Below, one piece after another: positions 61,407 through 64,000 of a DNA stretch of 64,000 nt. The notes under the pieces are model-generated. The model was not told where the DNA came from. It ran no database searches and saw nothing but the letters and a program-made list of their open reading frames with translations. The stretch's first letter is position 1. Each line of letters opens with the position of its first letter. Source of the stretch: an uncultured Bacteriovoracaceae bacterium (GTDB lineage: Bacteria; Bdellovibrionota; Bacteriovoracia; Bacteriovoracales; Bacteriovoracaceae); NCBI GenBank assembly GCA_950054155.1, contig CATLOT010000011.1, positions 33,672 through 97,671 of the forward strand, read 5' to 3'. The translations under genes and the position numbers were made by a program.

Positions 61407-62822
61407 ATGGAAGAAAATCTCTTACACGCTCTTGAGTCAGTCCCTCTCTCTGAGGTGGTAAAGGAAGAGTATCGCACTTATCAGATCTATACTTTGATGG
61501 ATCGTGCTATTCCTTATCTTCAAGATGGTCTCAAGCCCGGACAAAGAAGAATCCTCTACACTCTCTATCGTAACCAAAGTAAGGGGCTCACTAAAGTGAG
61601 TAGTGCCACGGGCTTAGTTTTGACTTTGCACCCTCACGGCCCAGCTTCGATTGAGACGGCCATCGTCAATATGGCCCAGGACTTCACATTCTCAAATAAT
61701 TACCCTCTCATTGATAAGAAGGGTTACTTTGGGGAGAGAATGGAGCCACAGCCAGCGGCCTCAAGATATATTGAGTGTCGTTTGGGAAAGATTGCTGAGT
61801 TTCTGCTCTTTGATGATCTTAACCAAGTTGAGATGGTTCCCAATTACGACGAGACTGTGAATGAGCCCGTTCACCTTCTGCCCAAGCTGCCGATTATGTT
61901 GCTCAATGGTTCAGAGGGAATTGGTACTGGCTTTTCTTCAGTGATTCCAAGCTTTAGTCACACTGATATCTGTGATTCGATGATTCAGTATGTGGAAACA
62001 GGAAAACCCAAGCGTCTGCGTCCATGGGTTAATTACTACAAAGAAAAAATTAACGATGAGAAGACCAAATACACTTTTCCCATGGCCATTGAAGAGATTG
62101 AGGGAAAGATCTTTATAACAGAGCTTCCTCGCGGTTATGATGCCAAGAAGATATACCGTCATCTCAATAAGCATATTGAAGCAGATTTCATCAAAGACTA
62201 TATCGACTCCTCCGTGAGTAATGATATTATGATTGAGCTTATCTTTAAGAGAGGAAAACAACCCTCACTCAAAGAAGTTAAAGAGAAGATGCTCATCACC
62301 ACATCGATGACACCAAACTACACCCTCATTAGTGAGCGTGGGGTAAGAATTTTTAATCGTCCCGAAGAGATTATTCAAATTTTTACCGACCAAAGAATTG
62401 ATGTCGTTAAGCGCCGCTACGAACTTCTTTGCGAGGAGTTTGAAAGAAGAATTCGCCAGAATAATGAAATCATTAAATTCATCCGTCAAAAAGAATATGA
62501 AGTGGCCACACGTTCAAAGAACAGAAGAAGCTTCGTTGATCATCTGAATAAAAAGAAATTCACTTTTAGCGACTACCTCGCCGACATGCCCATCTACCGT
62601 ATGACCAAAGAAGAAGTCGAAAAAAGAAAGCTCATGGTAAAAGATGACTCGGCAAAACTAAAAGAGTTTCAAAAAGTCGCAAAATCCGACAAACTCATCC
62701 GCGCCAAATTAGTGGAAGAGCTCAAAGAGGTGCGAGTAAAACTTTCTGACTGGCTCAAGGCCCAAGCAAAAGAAAAGAAAGAACTCCAAAAGAAACTCCA
62801 AAAGAAATCCCGCCGCCGATAA
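61407..62822 (+). CDS. Type IIA DNA topoisomerase cleavage subunit, short T4 gp52-like form
   Basis: 471 residues. Breakage-reunion domain: AIPYLQDGLKPGQRRILYTL, HPHGPASIETAIVNMAQ, the catalytic Arg120-Tyr121 in PAASRYIECRLG, and LLNGSEGIGTGFSSVIP. It lacks the beta-pinwheel C-terminal domain of GyrA/ParC (which are about 750-870 residues) and ends in a coiled coil and a basic KKLQKKSRRR tail, as in phage T4 gp52. With the upstream subunit it should form a heterotetramer that passes one duplex through another. Without a pinwheel it is not expected to supercoil; relaxation or decatenation is inferred. Confidence 0.9.
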   Translation: MEENLLHALESVPLSEVVKEEYRTYQIYTLMDRAIPYLQDGLKPGQRRILYTLYRNQSKGLTKVSSATGLVLTLHPHGPASIETAIVNMAQDFTFSNNYPLIDKKGYFGERMEPQPAASRYIECRLGKIAEFLLFDDLNQVEMVPNYDETVNEPVHLLPKLPIMLLNGSEGIGTGFSSVIPSFSHTDICDSMIQYVETGKPKRLRPWVNYYKEKINDEKTKYTFPMAIEEIEGKIFITELPRGYDAKKIYRHLNKHIEADFIKDYIDSSVSNDIMIELIFKRGKQPSLKEVKEKMLITTSMTPNYTLISERGVRIFNRPEEIIQIFTDQRIDVVKRRYELLCEEFERRIRQNNEIIKFIRQKEYEVATRSKNRRSFVDHLNKKKFTFSDYLADMPIYRMTKEEVEKRKLMVKDDSAKLKEFQKVAKSDKLIRAKLVEELKEVRVKLSDWLKAQAKEKKELQKKLQKKSRRR

Positions 62823-62842
62823 TTTCCTAAAAAAAGTATCCT

Positions 62843-62868
62843 CCTCCCCTCATTCCAAAGAGGGGAGG
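62843..62868. repeat. GC-rich hairpin after the topoisomerase genes
   Basis: Perfect 9-bp arms CCTCCCCTC (62843-62851) and GAGGGGAGG (62860-62868) with an 8-nt loop, 20 nt after the stop. No T tract follows on the plus strand; a run of T lies about 7 nt beyond it on the minus strand. It may stall or end transcription imperfectly. Confidence 0.6.
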
Positions 62869-62869
62869 C

Positions 62870-62962
62870 CCATTCCCCCCCAGCAACTTTTCAACACCAA
62901 CACACAGAAAACAGTTACTGCACCCCCAAACCAGCCAACCCCAACCCCCAACCAAAAAACCA
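62870..62962. other. C/A-rich spacer with G-tracts on the minus strand
   Basis: Nearly G-free on the plus strand, with C7 (62875-62881), C5 (62923-62927), C4 (62939-62942) and C5 (62945-62949) runs among A-rich stretches. The minus strand thus reads as G-tracts separated by T, similar to two- or three-tetrad G-quadruplex sequence. No gene is seen. Confidence 0.5.
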
Positions 62963-63084
62963 TGCTAAAATATCCTTAATTCATTCCTACTAACAGCTTG
63001 CAAAGAATAAACCTTGTCGAAAGAAGCGTCCTTTTTCAATTGATGGACCGTAAGGATAAAGGTGGCTCAGGGGAGAGGGCTTAT

Positions 63085-63633
63085 ATGTCGGTCAAAAGGA
63101 AAGTTTTAATACTCATTACCATTTTGTGTTGTCATTCTTTATTTGCAAAGGAGTGTGGATTAATGCCTTGTGTGGGCACTAGTGTTAAAAAGCTAAAGGA
63201 AATGCATTATCGAAGAATAATTACAGTCGCTGAGCTAGAAGGCTTTAAGGAGGGTCTAAGTTCGAAGGAGATTAAAGATAATTTTGGGTTTAGGTCATTT
63301 AGAACTAAGAAAAACATTGATGGCTTTAATGTAGAAATTTTTGTTGATCATGATCTCGAAAAGGCATGTAGTCAAAGTATTTATATAGATGGTGTAAAAA
63401 GATGGAATAAGGACAAGATTGAAAGTGTATTAAAGAAAATAACGGGATTAAAATTCAAACTACCAACGAAAGAGTTTAACAATCATTTTAAAAAGTCACC
63501 TCAGTTAGATAAGGAGCAAGAGGCTAACTACTCACCTCTTGATTTCCTTTATTATGAAAAGGATTCTGGGCGGATAGGCTTACATTTTCGTCAAAGTTCC
63601 ATCTGTAAACCAATTCCCCCTGGGAGACTTTAA
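63085..63633 (+). CDS. Small secreted protein of unknown function, AT-rich
   Basis: 182 residues. The start at 63085 gives a signal peptide (KRKVLILITILCCHSLFAKE); an earlier frame from 62998 is rejected because it places charged sequence before the signal and overlaps the low-complexity spacer. The mature protein has several cysteines (CGLMPCVG, EKACSQS, SSICKPIPP). The codon use (many ATA, TTA, AGA) is more AT-rich than neighbouring genes, which suggests later acquisition. No family is recognised. Confidence 0.6.
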   Translation: MSVKRKVLILITILCCHSLFAKECGLMPCVGTSVKKLKEMHYRRIITVAELEGFKEGLSSKEIKDNFGFRSFRTKKNIDGFNVEIFVDHDLEKACSQSIYIDGVKRWNKDKIESVLKKITGLKFKLPTKEFNNHFKKSPQLDKEQEANYSPLDFLYYEKDSGRIGLHFRQSSICKPIPPGRL

Positions 63634-63845
63634 GCATTTCTCTCAGAGTACGATTTGCCTTTATTATTTGTTATTGGAGTGAAAAAACGATTTAGGCAAA
63701 GATAGAACTCTTTTGGGGCAGTACTTGTTCCAATCTCTGCGTTCGCTCCATCAGTGACTAAATCAGAAAGAATTAATAAAAGATCGTAAAAATTACATAA
63801 TAAAAATGAGTGAAAGAAGAAGTAAAAAGAATAAAAGGAAATAGC

Positions 63846-63874
63846 AAAAAAAAAGAGAGGGGACTAAGCCCCTC
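63846..63874 (-). terminator. Intrinsic terminator overlapping the stop codon of the right-edge gene
   Basis: On the minus strand GAGGGG (63869-63874) pairs with CCCCTC (63857-63862) across a CTTAGT loop that contains the TAG stop codon (63866-63864), followed by an almost pure T tract to 63846. Confidence 0.75.
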
Positions 63875-64000
63875 CCGTCCTCTGAGCAACCTTCCAAATA
63901 TAAGCCGCCAACCGATCCACCTGATCTTTATATTTCTCCTCCCCCTGAAGCCGAAACAAAACCTCAACCTCCCGAAGAGAAGCATAACTCGTAAAATAAA
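63864..64000 (-). CDS. C-terminal end of a minus-strand gene running off the window
   Basis: An open frame with no start in the window; the last ~44 residues read YFTSYASLREVEVLFRLQGE, KYKDQVDRLA, AYIWKVAQ and RTGGA before TAG. The amphipathic, balanced sequence and the adjacent terminator mark this as the true coding frame, rather than the competing minus-strand frame at 63773-63985, which is Phe/Arg-rich and spurious. The family cannot be named from this fragment. Confidence 0.6.
   Translation of the reverse strand, partial: YFTSYASLREVEVLFRLQGEEKYKDQVDRLAAYIWKVAQRTGGA

Noticed and set aside
63773..63985. 70-codon minus-strand open frame at the right edge
   Set aside because: Arg/Phe/Gly-rich, without homology signs, and it overlaps a better frame with normal composition that ends at the terminator (63864-64000).
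1..64000. CRISPR arrays, IS elements, integrases, tRNA or rRNA genes
   Set aside because: No regular spacer-repeat arrays, transposase or integrase reading frames, or tRNA cloverleaf sequences were found by eye in the gaps.

Overview
The window looks like chromosomal DNA of a Gram-negative, probably marine bacterium from the Bdellovibrionota (Bacteriovorax or Halobacteriovorax-like). The reasons are a complete sodium-pumping NADH:quinone oxidoreductase operon, a TIGR02147-type regulator fused by overlap to a secreted protein gene, many small secreted or lipid-anchored proteins of unknown function, outer-membrane barrels, and moderate, AT-leaning base composition. The placement is inference; there is no rRNA in the window. 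I saw no tRNA, rRNA, CRISPR array, prophage or insertion sequence. Genes are tightly packed, with many 1-8 nt overlaps and convergent pairs whose stop codons touch.

Layout. 1-3.2 kb: an unassigned transcript end with a strong terminator, a secreted hydrolase-like protein, small secreted proteins, a lone rpsD, and two diverged copies of a ~205-bp element with inverted-repeat ends. 3.1-8.6 kb: a class IV PLP aminotransferase coupled to a rhodanese lipoprotein, then a four-gene run (membrane protein, yebC, RlmM-like methyltransferase, K+ channel). 8.7-18.5 kb: TIGR02147 regulator with an HExxH secreted protein, grxD-bolA pair, exonuclease-DinG helicase, MATE exporter, methyltransferase, SEC-C protein. 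18.6-25.8 kb: nqrABCDEF-apbE-nqrM. 25.8-32.7 kb, minus strand: CHASE2 adenylate/guanylate cyclase, TPR/beta-barrel protein and FecR-domain protein (a likely signalling unit), plus two more envelope proteins. 32.8-34.2 kb: hemF and a Tat-exported HiPIP.

34.3-43.1 kb is the most striking region. A compact operon encodes a TPR lipoprotein, a MotA-like and a MotB-like stator pair, a protein that reads as a natural FliF (C-terminal part)-FliG fusion, a small outer-membrane barrel, and a 1218-residue lipoprotein with Ig/PKD-like domains and an NHL-type beta-propeller. I read this as a candidate non-flagellar rotary or force-generating machine that spans the envelope: ion flow through MotAB would act on a one-piece FliF-FliG rotor, with the lipoproteins and barrel carrying force or contact outward. 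A coiled-coil gene is divergent from it.

43.1-48.8 kb, minus strand: a SUF iron-sulfur operon (Rrf2 regulator, sufB, sufC, sufD, sufS, Nfu-type scaffold), which would supply the cofactors of NqrF, DinG, Grx4 and HiPIP. 49-57.5 kb: GlpG-type rhomboid, a 1914-residue secreted protein of degenerate cysteine-bearing helical modules, and argS. 57.5-62.8 kb: small secreted proteins, an acetyltransferase, and a two-subunit type IIA topoisomerase that resembles the phage T4 enzyme (no GyrA-type C-terminal domain) whose ATPase subunit ends in a histone H1-like Lys/Ala tail. 62.8-64 kb: a C/A-rich spacer, an AT-rich secreted protein gene, and the 3' end of a minus-strand gene that runs off the window.
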